64,000 nt of DNA from Caprella mutica (GCA_947561585.1 CANNZV010000326.1:121710-185709), one strand, 5' to 3'. Positions 24,663-37,736 are shown, counted from the stretch's first letter. Notes: generated by a model from the letters alone, not told the origin. Numbers and translations are program-made.

Positions 24663-26172
24663 GCAGTCTCAGAATGTTTATAGTTCTAACAAAGCAAGAG
24701 CTCCCCGCTTCTATTTTTATTATTAATTCATGAGGTACTTTTTTGTAATTTTTTCGTATGGATTTTGTGGGAGTTTGTTTGGGCGTCGCCATGACTACGC
24801 GGCCGTGCAGGAACCCCGGTGTGGGGGGCTTCGTCAGAAATATTGGATGGGGGTGACATTACCCCGGCAATTTGGGGGTATCTCATGTGTTTAATGCGTG
24901 TGTATATAATATATGGTGAGGATAGGGATGAAAATATCACTAAATTATAGCATCGATTGTGGGGGGAGAGGGGGGAAAGGGTTGGGGGGTTGGGAGGGGG
25001 TGAATCAAAAGTTACCAAATGAACAGAGTGAGCTGCTCATTGCTTTATTGGAGGGAATTTGCAAAAAGGGGTTACACGGGGGTTGAGGGGGCTTATTAAT
25101 ATTAAATGAATATTATAGGACTGACTGCATGATACAATATGGAATATTTAAGAGCGTTTGTATTTAATGTGACTAGTTTGAAGCACACTGTACACTAATA
25201 GGATTTATAGGTAGGGATTTGAGGAGGAATTGTGATGATTTGTGTTTAGTAACCATAATTGATTGATATGAATTGTTAAATAATTTGCTATAAGCCCTGC
25301 TATGGGACATAAAATTAGATATTTTAGCACTAAATATACTTGAATTAAAAATATAGAACAATTTTACCTGTTACGATTTATTCATTCATCCATTCACGAG
25401 TAATTCTATTTTATTAAATGAATAAAACTCTTTGAAAAAGAAATGACTTTCTTATGAGTAGTGGTATTGTTCTTATATACAACTAAATATCTTAGCAACA
25501 CAGATAAAATAGTACAGGTAAAGCTCAAACAGAGGAGAATCTTTAAACTAACTCCCACTACAAAGGATAGAACTGATCCGTTCTAAGATCCATGCAGCTC
25601 CTACAACGACCTCTTCAATTATATGGTTTGACAAATATTTTAATCATATACCAAGTATTTAGTTATATTATAGTAAGTGATATTACAATTTACAATCAAC
25701 ACTTAATGTATTGTTTTTCAGATTTTCAGTATTTTGATTTTGTTACCCTTTTCCTATACATTTTCTTTGATTAGAAAAGTTTTATAGAAAGTAAAAAGAG
25801 GTGTAGGTATGCTATATTAAATCTTATATTTTCACGTAATTCATACCTAATTAGTTACTAATATCATTGTCTTATAAAACATACCTTATCATTTCGTACA
25901 TTTATAGGAGTATGTTATATAATTACTATAAGATTTTAATTAAAATGTAGATTTAATAATGATAATCAGAGTTTCGTTACCTTCATTAGCGTTTCTTTGA
26001 AATGCTGTTAAAGAAAACGTACATTGTTTAAATCCCCAACTGAACTAATTCTGTGATCTTACAGCGACCACTAGATCAGTATAGCGACCTCTTTTCTAGG
26101 TACGTATATTCTGTCGTTGTGCGAGCTTCACCTGTGTTTGACAATAGAGTTCATACCATATACCCTATAATG
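24663..26172. other. Intergenic DNA, GC-richer then AT-rich
   Basis: Bases 24770-24880 are GC-rich (gcgtcgccatgactacgcgg), without a recognisable domain. The 96-codon minus-strand frame 24728-25018 is proline/serine-rich because of the G runs on the plus strand and is not called. The rest is AT-rich without a motif. Confidence 0.5.
24961..25000 (+). other. G-quadruplex-capable G-run cluster
   Basis: Six G runs of 3-6 bases separated by 1-3 bases (ggggggagaggggggaaagg then gttggggggttgggaggggg). This satisfies the usual G3+N1-7 pattern. No gene start is recognisable next to it, so function is unknown. Confidence 0.7.
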
Positions 26173-26315
26173 GTATATTTCATAGTGAATTTAAAGTCCT
26201 GAGTAATGAAGTAGCCTCTATAGTTACAGACCTCCATTCCATTTTATGACGATTAACGACAATTTGTTTACTATGCAGGCTACTTCCTCACTCAGAACTA
26301 CATTCACTATAAAGG
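26173..26315. mobile_element. Inverted repeat at the root of the 19-bp array
   Basis: Left arm about 26173-26217 (catagtgaatttaaagtcct then gagtaatgaagtagcctc) and right arm about 26279-26315 (ggctacttcctcactcagaa then ctacattcactataaagg) are inverted, imperfect copies. The right arm continues directly into the minisatellite unit. The sequence agtcctgagtaatgaagta (26195-26213) occurs perfectly inverted at 41733-41751. This looks like the terminal part of a dispersed inverted-repeat element whose arm was amplified. Confidence 0.7.
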
Positions 26316-28855
26316 ACTACATTCACTATAAAGGACTATATTCACTACACAGGACTACATTTACTATACAGGACTACATTCACTATAAAAGACTAAATTC
26401 ACTATAAAGGACTGTATTCACTATACAGGACTACTTTCACTATACAGGACTATATATTTATTATACAGGACTACATTTACTATACAGGAATACATTTATT
26501 ATACAGGACTACATTTACTATACAGGACTACATTCACTATACAGGACTACATTCACTATAAAGGACTACATTCACTATACAGGACTACATTCGCTATATA
26601 GGAATACATTTATTATACAGGACTACATTCACTATACAGGACTACATTCACTATACAGGACTACATTCACTATAAAGGACTATATTCACTACACAGGACT
26701 ACATTAACCATACAGGAATACATTCACTATACAGGACTACATTCACTATATAGGACTACAGTCACTATACAGAACTACATTTACTATACAAGACTACATT
26801 AACCATACAGGACTACATTCACTATATAGGACTACAGTCACTATACAGAACTACATTTACTATACAGGACTACATTCACTATACAGGACTACTTTCACTA
26901 TACAAGACTACATTTACTATACAGGACTACATTCACTATACAGGACTACATTCACTATACAGGACTACTTTCACTATACAAGACTATATTTACTATACAG
27001 GACTACATTTACTATACAGGACTACATTTACTATACAGTACTACATTCACTATACAGGACTACTTTCACTATACAAGACTACATTTACTATACAGGACTA
27101 CATTCACTATACAGGACTACATTTACTATACAGGACTACATTTACTATACAGGACTACATTCACTATACAGGACTACATTCACTATACATGACTACATTT
27201 ACTATACAGGACTACTTTCACTATATAGGACTACTTTCACTATACAGGACTACTTTCACTAGAAAGGACTATATATTTATTATACAGGACTACATTTATT
27301 ATACAGGACTACATTTATTATACAGGACTACATTCACTATACAGGACTAGATTTATTATACAGGACTACATTCACTATACAGGACTACATTCACTATACA
27401 GGACTACATTCACTATACAGGACTACTTTCACTATACAGGACTGCATTTACTATACAGGACTACAATCACTATACAGGACTACATTTACTATACGGGACT
27501 ACATTTACAATACAGGACTACATTCACTATACAGGACTACATTTACTATACAGGACTACATTTACTATACAGGACTACATTTACTATACAGGACTACATT
27601 TACTATACAGGACTACATTTACTATACAGGACTACATTTAATATACAGGACTACATTCACTATACAGGAGTACATTTACTATACAGGACTACATTTACAA
27701 TACAGGACTACATTCACTATACAGGACTACATTTACTATACAGGACTACATTTACTATACAGGACTACATTTAATATACAGGACTACATTCACTATACAG
27801 GACTACATTTACTATACAGGACTACATTTACAATACAGGACTACATTTACTATACAGGACTACATTTACTATACAGGACTACATTTACTATACAGGACTA
27901 CATTTACTATACAGGACTACATTTACTATACAGGACTACATTTACTATACAGGACTACATTCACTACACAGGACTACATTTACTATACAGGACTACATTT
28001 ACTATACAGGACTACATTTACTATACAGGACTACATTTACTATACAGGACTACATTTACTATACAGGACTACATTTACTATACAGGACTACATTTAATAT
28101 TCAGGACTACATTCACCATACAGGACTACATTTATTATACAGGACTACATTTACAATACAGGACTACATTCACTATACAGGACTACATTCACTATACAGG
28201 ACTACATTTACTATACAGGACTACATTTACTATACAGGACTACATTTAATATACAGGACTACATTCACTATACAGGACTACATTTACTATACAGGACTAC
28301 ATTTACAATACAGGACTACATTCACTATACAGGACTACATTCACTATACAGGACTACATTTACTATACAGGACTACATTTACTATACAGGACTACATTTA
28401 CTATACAGGACTACATTTACTATACAGGACTACATTTACTATACAGGACTACATTCACTACACAGGATTACATTTACTATACAGGACTACATTTACTATA
28501 CAGGACTACATTTACTATACAGGACTACATTCACTACACAGGACTACATTCACTATACAGGACTACATTTACTATACAGGACTACATTTACTATACAGGA
28601 CTACATTCACTACACAGGACTACATTTACTATACAGGACTACATTTACTATACAGGACTACATTTACTATACAGGACTACATTCACTACACAGGACTACA
28701 TTCACTATACAGGACTACATTTACTATACAGGACTACATTCATTATACAGGACTACTTTACTATACAAGACTATATATTCACTATGCAGGACTACATTCA
28801 CTATACAGGACTACATTCACTATACAAGACTATATATTTACTATACTATACTGTA
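26285..28855. repeat. 19-bp minisatellite, ~135 copies
   Basis: A roughly 2.6-kb array of gactacattcactatacag with pervasive variants (ttcac/tttac/tttatt; tacag/taaag/tatag). It is the largest array in the window. Blocks of 'tttactatacagg' units dominate the right half, and longer blocks recur (for example around 27650-27800 and 27500-27650, and 28110-28330), indicating block duplication. Confidence 0.97.
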
Positions 28856-29606
28856 TAAGGAATTATAATATCAGACTCTGAATTTTTGACTCTGAAATGT
28901 ATAGTTATTTAACTCTTAGGCAATATTACTATAGATCAATTATTGTACGGAATATAAATACAATAATATAAGAAAAATATATTGTTAGTTACCTTTAATT
29001 TCTGCACGGCTTAATTTTTAATTACTCTTATCCGTGTAATTATACCATGGATTACTAATTAATTTTGGATAAATATTTTTTGTAATTAATTATTTGATGA
29101 ATTTAGTGATAACTTCCAGAGTAGAGCGAATTTTACAATTTATTCTTATAGGGCAAATGCAGTAGCTGTTAGAGGGCGTGAAATATTACGTCATACCTTA
29201 ATTCCTTACCCCCCCCCCTCTCCCCCTGGTTCAAAACAACCCTTAAAATGAGTGGGAAAATAATAAAATAGCAAGAGAATGGAATTTCCTATCAGAAGTT
29301 ATGGAGTTTGTGTGTTACTGGAGAGTGAAAAATTAGTTAATTGCTTTACAAATTACAAAACATGAGTTTTCATGAATGATATTTATTTACTTTGTTACTT
29401 TGGTAAAGTATTTATATCACTGTCTCTAATAATGAACGAAATTTCACTTTGTGCCTTTTTTGTATTTGATCACAGAGGAATAGTTATTTAAATACTTTTG
29501 AAGCCAGGAAATGTATCTGTTTTATTAATTGGGTTGTTGTCTAATAAAGGGAATTTTGATATTAGAACTTAGTTCATTGTCTGTCTTCTGACCATTTGCG
29601 CAAAGC
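28856..29606. other. AT-rich intergenic DNA
   Basis: A C run at 29210-29228 sits in a small GC-richer patch. No gene recognised. Confidence 0.5.
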
Positions 29607-29784
29607 CATTTTCACCACCCATTAATAAAATCCTTATAACATTCACCAAAATAAAAAAACACTTTTTGAAACTTTATTTGTGGATGGAAAAGGGATCTAC
29701 AAACAAAATGATACCAGAAAAAATCGTGTACCGTCAATAGTTAAACTTAAACTTCTGTTCCGTTTATTTTTGGGACACCCTGTA
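29607..29784 (-). mobile_element. Mariner-like 5' end remnant
   Basis: On the minus strand the segment begins with atacagggtgtcccaaaa (29784-29767), the classic mariner-type inverted terminus, followed by about 150 bp of leader and an ATG at 29609 starting M-A-L-R-K-W-S-E-D-R-Q before a stop. This is the layout of a mariner 5' end: terminus, short leader, transposase start. No further transposase sequence or 3' terminus is recognisable beyond it, so the element is truncated. Confidence 0.65.
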
Positions 29785-30439
29785 TGAAGTATAGAAGGTG
29801 GAACAAACTGAGCACAGTTATGACTTTTGTGCTTTATTTACAGGAGATTATCAGGAACTTAATTATGTTAACTCTTTATCTTCAGAATTTAAAGCCACAC
29901 CAATTATTAGTTACTAACTATTTCTTTGTCCGTCTTACATCAGACCTATTGGCTAAATCCGACACGAGGTATCGCATCGAACACAGAAATCTGCTTTATG
30001 CATCACCACGTACGATGTGAGTACGGTTGACTCCTACGTCCAACCACCACAACATGTAAGGATATGTGTACCTATACATACTTAATTATTTATTAATGAA
30101 ATGTGAAAAAACAAGAGCATCAAGTCTTTATGTAATATTCCCAGTTGGGGAACTTCTCGGGTAAACCGTACATAAGAGTAGCATTTTGGTTGTGATAGTC
30201 TATTCACACATTATAAAACTAAAATGTATATATGTTTTTACTGCACAAATTAATATTCTCTCAAATTTGTCAGGTACATTATGAGAACAGTAATAAATGT
30301 TAGATAAATTTTAACAAGTTTACAAAGCTTATTGCTAACCTCTAGCCCTATGAATAAAGGAAGATTTTAATGCTCTTTCAAATGAGTTTAATAACTGTAT
30401 ATGTACCTTTTATAGGGATAGGTGAAGAGTGCCAAGCTT
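29785..30439. other. AT-rich intergenic DNA
   Basis: A 78-codon plus-strand frame (29784-30020) has no recognisable motif. Nothing else seen. Confidence 0.45.
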
Positions 30440-31480
30440 TTACGGCTGAAAAATGTACACTGTGCTATGGTAAAGGTATAATATGAGTAAGTTTAGAATA
30501 GGATTATTGAAGTATCTAACAGTAATAACAACAAACGGATAGTTAAATTTTTCTTTATTCATGAATTCATACATCAGCAAATCACTCTGAGTAACAGTCC
30601 TCATCACTCTCTTTTGAAGCATTTAAATGGATATTATAAGTACCACTCCACAATTCATTATAAAAAGAGTATGTCAAATACGGTTAGAATATGTTGTATA
30701 GCTAGTTTATGTATATACAAATTATACATTTAAACCGATTAATGATATCTGCGACAGGAACTGCATGTCTAACCTTAGAAATTACAACCACAACTTTTGA
30801 TAATTTGTGACATAAATAAAGAAATATGATTTCTTTAATTATTATATTTCTTTCCTAATAAAATATGACTATCAACGTAATCTATGTAAACATTACCCAT
30901 CCTAGCTCCAAAATTAATCCAATGAGGCCTATTTGTGAAAATCAAAGCAATAATTTTGTAAGAAATAATAGCGTTCGACCAACAATTAATATCGACCATT
31001 CTGTTATTTTATCAAGCTCAGAGTTGATAACGACGCATAGTTATATGTAATAATAACCAGTTTCCAAAGCAGTGATGTCATCAGCAAAAGGGATTGTTTT
31101 AAAAATACAATATATATTACAAAAGCTGTTAATATAAGCTATGGAAAAGATAGGGCCCAATACAGTATCCTGAGGTACGCCGGTAGACAAACTTCCATAA
31201 CCTGATAACGTATTTCTAATTCTGACACATTGTCAGCAATTTTCCAAGAAACTGCCAAGCAGTTTCAGAACCATACATCTAATGGTCTACAATTCTAGTT
31301 TAGACAACAATATCCTATGATTAACCGTGGCAAACGCCTTAGACTGTAGAGTAATCAATAATTATACCTATAACATGGTTCCGTTTTTAATGTTATCACA
31401 TATGTACTCTGAGTAATTGACAATATATAGCATCAATAGTTGAAAGTATTAGTCTTTGATAACCTTGCATATAGGTTCTT
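30440..31480 (-). pseudogene. Jockey-type LINE reverse transcriptase relic A
   Basis: Minus-strand remnant of a non-LTR retrotransposon reverse transcriptase. In order: S-K-A-F-A-T-V-N-H-R-I-L-L-S-K-L-E (around 31318-31340, the equivalent of S-K-A-F-D-T-V-N-H, with the catalytic aspartate replaced by alanine); G-V-P-Q-D-T-V-L-G-P-I-F (from 31181 down); P-F-A-D-D (31077-31088), the catalytic F/Y-A-D-D box, intact; then E-L-D-K-I-T-E-W in a shifted frame; and near 30440-30622 L-Q-K-R-V-M-R-T-V and Y-E-F-M-N, matching the region after the catalytic core in this clade. Stops and frameshifts occur throughout, for example immediately after K-L-E-L. No 5' endonuclease domain or poly-A tail was identified. 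Confidence 0.85.
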
Positions 31481-33757
31481 ACATAATACAAACGTTTGAT
31501 TTAATCATTCTACTAGCTATACATTTTTCAATTACCTTGCTTTACATAGGTAAAAATGAATAGTCTTTGTATAGTGGAGACTATTTCCATAAAGTTTCCT
31601 TTTTTCTAAGATATGACTCTACCACACTCTGGTTGGTGACCTACAGAGGAAAATCAAATATATTCCATTCAATCACTACAAGCTTCTACGTGCCTTAATT
31701 TATCCCATCTACCCGCTCAGTTGACCTGAGGTGAACTGACCGGGTCTGGTCAGACATATACAACTTTGATATTTGGATATCTATTACATAATCACATTCA
31801 TTGCTGCAAAGTTTATTGAAATAAAACTTTACAACATGGAATGCGGTTAGATATTAGATATTTAAATGTCGAATTGAAATTCTCCAAGATTAAGTAAATC
31901 GTCAGCCATACAGATGTTAATGAACCTCATTTTTATTCCCGTACGAATAACATAGGAATATTTTGCTGAAAAACAAAGTTGGAACGGCGCTCACTTTACA
32001 TTAGTGGTCTATTGTAATGCTTCTTAATTTGGGTACACGACGACAAATTTAAATAATTTGAAAATTATGAGAAATTAAAATCTGTGATTTGATGAATTAG
32101 CATCATGCGGAGTTTTTTTTCTCATGGAGAGTATATACATTCAAAATAATGATCGTCAACGCTTTATGCCCTGCATTAATTTAAACGTGATTTTTTTTCT
32201 ATAATATGCTGGTAATATATAGGCAAACTGAGCAAATTAAACAATGAAAAACAAAAACATATGATAAAGAAAACTACCAATATTTGAGCCTAATTAATGA
32301 AATCGTACATGTGTTTTGATGAAAATATCTCTAAATTATCACGCAAAACATATCACTTGAAAGGGGGCGGATTTATGTCATCTTAGGGCATTAATGGTTA
32401 ATTGCGTATAGGTAAAATATATATACTGTCGATTTGCTTACTTTTTTCTTTTGTATTCTATAATATAAGCTATATGTAGAGAAAACATAGGATTCTTATC
32501 GATATTAAATTTTGAATGAAATAACAAATAGTTCCAATATCATTATTATAGGTACTCAAGTAAACAAATATATTTTTCGCGGTAAACGAAATGTATCGGT
32601 TTACATCACGAAACTTCTTCCAGATTTAAATTACACTTTGATTCTTTATCAGTTTCTTGCAGATGAATATACTCGTTAAAAAGGCTATTTGCATTACAAA
32701 CTCATAGACGATGATGCCACATTATGAGCTGGCTGAGACCCACCACATCCTAATGTCATTTGGCTACCACGAGATTGATGCTTATTTTATGCTAATGAAC
32801 GACATCGAGTTACATGATGCTGCTAGAATGATATCAAATTTAAATATTGATATAAATTTAGAGTGTATATTATGATGACGGAGATCCATTTTCTGATGAA
32901 TCGAAGAGGTAACAAAATTTTACATGAGGTAAATGGTGAGATATAGCCAGTTTCAGGTTGTGATTGCTTTTTACCAGTGATGTGTGTTGGAGTTGAAGAA
33001 TAAAAGGTTTTCGCTAAAGTTAAGACTAGTTTTTGAAATTCTGAAGAATAACTTTTTTAAAATAATTCTGAAGAAGCAATTGAGGGGCAATTTACAAATT
33101 CAACTATAATATTATAATAGTATAAACTGGAGAAGAACTTCTCTGCAACTGACTTTTTGGCAGATGATTGTTCGTATCTGAGGATGGCTTGCTTACAATA
33201 GTTACACTTGAATTCTTTTCTTGCAAATAAACATAGAAAATAGTAACAGCTTGGATAAATTAGAGTATCCCGTTATAAGGCAATAACTACAGATAAATTC
33301 CATATTTAGGGTTAGTTCAGCAATTTATGATTATACTTTAGTAACAAAACAACCGGCAAGTAAGAGTTATTAAAACTATCAAGTCCAGGACGTGTATCTA
33401 AATCACATACCCGTAAAAAGTTTTCTTTGAATGCGCTACATAGAGAATGTAAAAAGTGTTCATAGCTGAGGGAGTTCAATTAACTATGTGGCAACTCAAT
33501 TCTTCAAGTCACTCAGCAACCGAGAGGACTGAAATAACTATATAACTATAATATTATCGAATTTCAGAAAAAATGGAAAGGTGAAATAAACAAGAGGAGT
33601 AGGTAGACTCACTTTACGTTGGGCACACTTCATTGATTTGAATCACGCCAACTAATCAGAAAAACATTCCTTGACAGGCTGTGATGACGTTTCTAAACAA
33701 TGAAAATATTAAGAGAAGTTACAGGTTAATAACAATCAATATACAATAAATGGTTGA
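31481..33757. other. AT-rich stretch, nothing recognised
   Basis: About 2.3 kb. It may include the 5' part of the LINE relic (31480-31700), but no domain is readable. No RNA gene, repeat array or terminal inverted repeat was found. Confidence 0.45.
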
Positions 33758-34632
33758 CGGACACTTGGCCGAAATACATTTGGCCGAACCGTTTTACTGA
33801 GAACAGAAGCCAAAATAGAGGATTTGTTGGAGAACAGTTTACCAGTTTCTGCAGTCTGGGCCGAACGGTCATTTGGCCGAAATATCTTTATTTTGAAAAA
33901 ATGGGATAGTAATATTATTTAATATTATAAAAATAATAACTTCAAATAACATAATAACCATTAATAACGAGTTCAAAAGTATGAAGACTCCTTATATTTG
34001 CGATGAAATCCATGATTATGAAATAATTCAAATTGTTGGGCAATATATGCTTGCAGTTCGTAACATAGGTACGCATTTTGTACACATTAAAATTAATTTT
34101 CCTTTTTATAAAATAACTTTAAATTCGATGGAAGGAATAAAACATTTATTGAACAATTAACCGGAGGCTGCAGTTCGTAATACGGATACACAATTACATA
34201 TTATGTACATATTAAAATTTAATTTCCTTTTTATAAAATATCTTTTAATTTCATGGAAATAAAATTTATAATCAAATTAGACGGAGGCTGCAGCTCGTAA
34301 TATGGATACACATTGAATAAAAGTCTTGCGGCCATTTGTCCGTTCGGCCAAACTTACGCCAAATCTACTTTGGCCAAATGTCCGTTCGACCAATTGTCTT
34401 TCGGCCAAATGTCTGTTTGACCAATTGTCTTTCGGCCAAATGTCTGTTCGACCAATTGTCTTTCGGCCAAATGTCTGTTCGACCAATTGTCTTTCGGCCA
34501 AATGTCTGTTCGACCAATTGTCTTCCGGCCAAGTGTCTGTTCGACCAATTGTCTTTCGGCCAAGTGTCTGTTCGACCAATTGTTTTTCGGCCAAATGTCT
34601 GATCGACCAATTGTCTTTCGGCCAAGTGTCCG
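33758..34632. mobile_element. Foldback-like element with minisatellite arms
   Basis: The outermost 17 bases are perfectly inverted: cggacacttggccgaaa at 33758-33774 and its complement at 34616-34632. The left arm holds a few spaced 'ttggccgaa' units (33764-33880). The right arm is a regular 31-bp array in the opposite orientation (34328-34632). The interior (about 33890-34320) has no coding sequence but contains about 2.5 direct repeats of roughly 115-120 bp, starting near 34053, 34167 and 34288, each with gcagttcgtaat and a 'ccttttataaaat' segment. Inverted termini made of short tandem repeats around a non-coding core resemble Drosophila Foldback elements. No target duplication was identified. 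Confidence 0.7.
34328..34632. repeat. 31-bp minisatellite (ttcggccaaatgtctgttcg)
   Basis: About 9 copies of a 31-bp unit (ttcggccaaatgtctgttcg plus accaattgtct), forming the right arm of the element above. Overlapping open frames on both strands (for example R-P-I-V-F-R-P-N) result from the lack of stops and are not genes. Confidence 0.95.
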
Positions 34633-36292
34633 CGCACAACATTAAGTTATGCATCTTCCAAATGATAATACACACGTGTATAAGAAGTCTTCTACTCCCT
34701 ATGGGCGGAGTCTCGGCAACTTTTTATCAATTGTATATGATAAAACTAATAAAGAAGAGCATAAATATTAGTAATCTATTAAGTAAAATATAGGTTATGA
34801 TTTAAATAAGTATTAATAAACGCATGCATTATATCCAGAAAATAGATTAATTAATTATTATTATTTACCAAAAATTCCGTGGAAGTATTTACCATTATTT
34901 AATGCAGATATTTTTCAAATTATTTCGCAATGCACAAATAACTTTCTAGATTACTTTCAAAATGACTGTATTTTTTGTCATTACTAATTATTATAAATAG
35001 CAGTGTAGCGACTATTAACAAGTACACTGCTAAACCGAAGATAAACTGTGAAATCGTTTAGTTTTTACTTCCAGAACCAAATTACTGTTTAAAAGTTGTT
35101 CATTTAGTTTTTTGATACATAGGGAAATAGAACAATAATTTGTTGCACCTATAATCATTTGAGGTAATTACAGGTATGGAGATAGTGAGAGAGTATAATT
35201 CATGTTATCTCTAAAGATAAGTAGGACATTACTGTCTAAATTTATATTACTGCTTCGCCGGTGGCTTCAATGTTATTGGTCTCAGTTTTCTTTGATTAAT
35301 GTCTATAGCTGATAGTGTCTGTTATTGCTGACACCTCCGAAATTAAAGTAACTTCTGATGCAACCTGTTTTTCAAAATACTAATGTGGCAAGTTTTTGCT
35401 CCTTGTCTTCCATATTTTGGAATTTCAGGCGAATAAATCTATAGTTATAGGTAGACAAACGCGTTTTTGGAAATTTTCTAATACGTAAATCACCCCCGAA
35501 TTGACATTAATTGACCATTATGAACATTAATTACAAGAGAGCCTAGTACATATAAAATCTTTTCGAGAGGGTGGGTTTTATCTGTATAGTGCATATATAT
35601 ACTATATAGTAGTACTTTATTAGTTATATAATTTAGTGCTTGCTGTTTCATTTTCAAGGTGTAGATAAATTTTATGATATGATTTTATATTGAAATTTAT
35701 ACCTACGCGAGCGATGTTTCATTCATGTTCCAATGATTGTTGTCAGTTATATTTTTCGAAGGCTTAGCGGTTTTCAGCATAGTTGGCGACAATCAAATTT
35801 CTAGAAGGTAGTAACAGAAATGAAGAATCAGATATTCTAAAATTATACAATTCACCAAAATTGAGAGTTCAGTGCCTTCTATCTATAGAACTGGAAACTA
35901 CTGAAGTTATTCAATTCATAGAACTGGAAGTTACTGACAGTCAATTTGGAATTTTTTGCAACTTTACGATTATCAAAGTTGTCGGTAAAAGGGCAAAAGA
36001 AAACGTTCGTCCACCAACAGTTTATAAAAATATTTGTCACTAATTAAGATTCTCGAGAGAATTGAACAATTTACCCAAGAATTGACTCCTCTCCTAAAGC
36101 CAAATCGTTGACAAGATCAAAAGTTGTTGATAATTTGATGCTGAACATGACTGAAGATGAAAAAATCGTCACTGTTAGGATGATATTCAAATACCAAAAT
36201 GGCAAATTAACATCCGGAAATTCTCTGAATTGTAAGTTTTCAAACTACAAAACTAACATCAGTCATTGTGCAGGTTGCCATTTAAATAAATA
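34633..36292. other. AT-rich DNA with two unassigned open frames
   Basis: Plus-strand frames at 35783-36043 (86 codons) and 36108-36308 (66 codons) are not part of any array. The first reads as a plausible mixed-composition protein (L-E-L-E-V-T-D-S-Q-F-G-I-F) and the second is lysine-rich and polar. No family is recognised. The second runs into the left end of the mariner at 36293, so at least its 3' end is not original. They may be remnants of one decayed gene or element. The remainder (34633-35780) shows nothing. Confidence 0.3.
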
Positions 36293-37736
36293 TATACAGG
36301 TTGATTGATAAGAACGGATTTTTTAAACTATAGCTTATTACTGTAACGAATTAACATTTCAGACTTGGAAAATCAGGAAACATATGACGAAATACTAAGT
36401 TTGAATTTTTTTAATGTAAATATCATAAATTACTATTCGGCCTCAAATTACTATTCGACCCATCATGTCAGCGCATTTTCAACTCTTCTGGAGAAGTTAG
36501 CTACAACACGCCATACCAGTTCTTCGCTGATGCTTTTAGCGTTCTGTTGATTAATATTTTTAGTCTTTGCAGATCTTCTGGTTTGTTATGAGTCACAACA
36601 GCGTTAATTTCTTCCTCTAAACCAGTAATGATAGAGGCTAAGGTCTGGGGAGTGTTCAGTTATTTTGCTGATGGCTCTTTTGGAAAAATTTCTGCCAGAA
36701 GCGAACGACATTCATTCTTGCAGTGTTAAGATGCTCCGTCCTGTTGAAAGTAAAAGTTTCGAATTGTAGCATCACTCACTGCCGGCACTCTGCCATCAAC
36801 CACACCCGCCTAACATCACTTTTGGACCTTCTTGTTTTATCGAATTATCATAGAGAAAGAGGTTAGTGATACTCCAGACTCTACTGTTTTGACGATTAGG
36901 ATGGAACACTATTCGTCTGAAAATATGATATCCTGAGGGTCTTTTTTCCTGAGAAATCCAATGACAAAAATTCTGACGCTGAAATTTATGTTTTTCAGTG
37001 AGTTTTTGGCATCTGTGTAACTTACCGGTTTAAGGCATGTTCACACATGTCAGTATTCTGTCCTCCCCGTGTTTTCTCAATGCTTCTTTTACTACTGAAA
37101 GGATATGGTACCTTGTGAATGTGTCCGTCGAATTTAAAGTAACGATATATTTTTTCACTGACACTGAAGCACAAAGAGAGCTAGGGCATGAAACGGACAC
37201 GTCACGGATAGAAAACTAATGCTCGTGAACAAGCCTTTAAGTTTTAAATCATGCTTTATGGTCTTCAGTGTTGTATAGTAGGAAAAATCTGACTTTCGTG
37301 CCACTTGACGAATTGAAATTTGCGGGTTTTGGTCCATTTCTTGTTGGAAATGGGTGAATCTTTGGTCGTCCTGCTCTCAAAGTGTTTTCAATTCGATTTT
37401 TCTCAAAACGTTTCCAATTCCCTGGTTAGGTGATATAATTGATAGTGGGAAGTTTTTCTTGCTGTTATTTCACACTTCAGTAGAAATTTACGTCTCACTA
37501 CTACTACTCACTTCCATATTAGAGTACAATGATTTTTTTTGGTCCTCTGAAGACATTTTTAATCTTGTGACAATTTTGAGATTCTTTTTCAGGGGTTGAA
37601 AATCTGTGGTTAATATATACAAAACTCTCCTATATTATAGCAACCAGAAAATATATATATATATATATATAACTATTTTTATTTACGAGATATATCTTAT
37701 GGTTTATAAAAACGCTGTATATAATCACCCTGTATA
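36293..37736 (-). mobile_element. Full-length but dead mariner element
   Basis: The ends tatacaggttgatt (36293-36306) and the complement of tatacagggtgatt (37723-37736) form a 14-bp inverted repeat with one mismatch and begin with TA. The span of about 1.44 kb fits the mariner class. Minus-strand transposase remnants in order: G-R-P-K-I-H-P; the helix-turn-helix segment I-S-I-R-Q-V-A-R-K-S (37337 downward); L-T-E-K-H-K-F-Q-R-Q-N-F-C-H-W (near 36960); I-F-S-D-E with the first catalytic aspartate, followed by a stop; N-S-R-V-W (36877-36892); P-K-V-M-L-G-G; F-Y-F-Q-Q-D-G-A-S (36728-36750) with the second catalytic aspartate; and a C-terminal R-V-V-A-N-F-x-R-R-V-E. Multiple stops and frameshifts make it inactive. 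Its divergence from the 11.3 and 45.5 kb relics suggests another mariner lineage. Confidence 0.85.

Noticed and set aside
24253..24792. 179-codon minus-strand G-N-G-S-T repeat frame
   Set aside because: It is a product of the 21-bp minisatellite; plus-strand frames are open too.
34277..34793. Overlapping frames with R-P-I-V-F-R-P-N or R-Q-L-V-E-Q-T repeats
   Set aside because: They lie in the 31-bp array forming one arm of the foldback-like element.
37652..37671. (at)n microsatellite as a separate feature
   Set aside because: It is a short simple run inside the mariner relic, noted there only.
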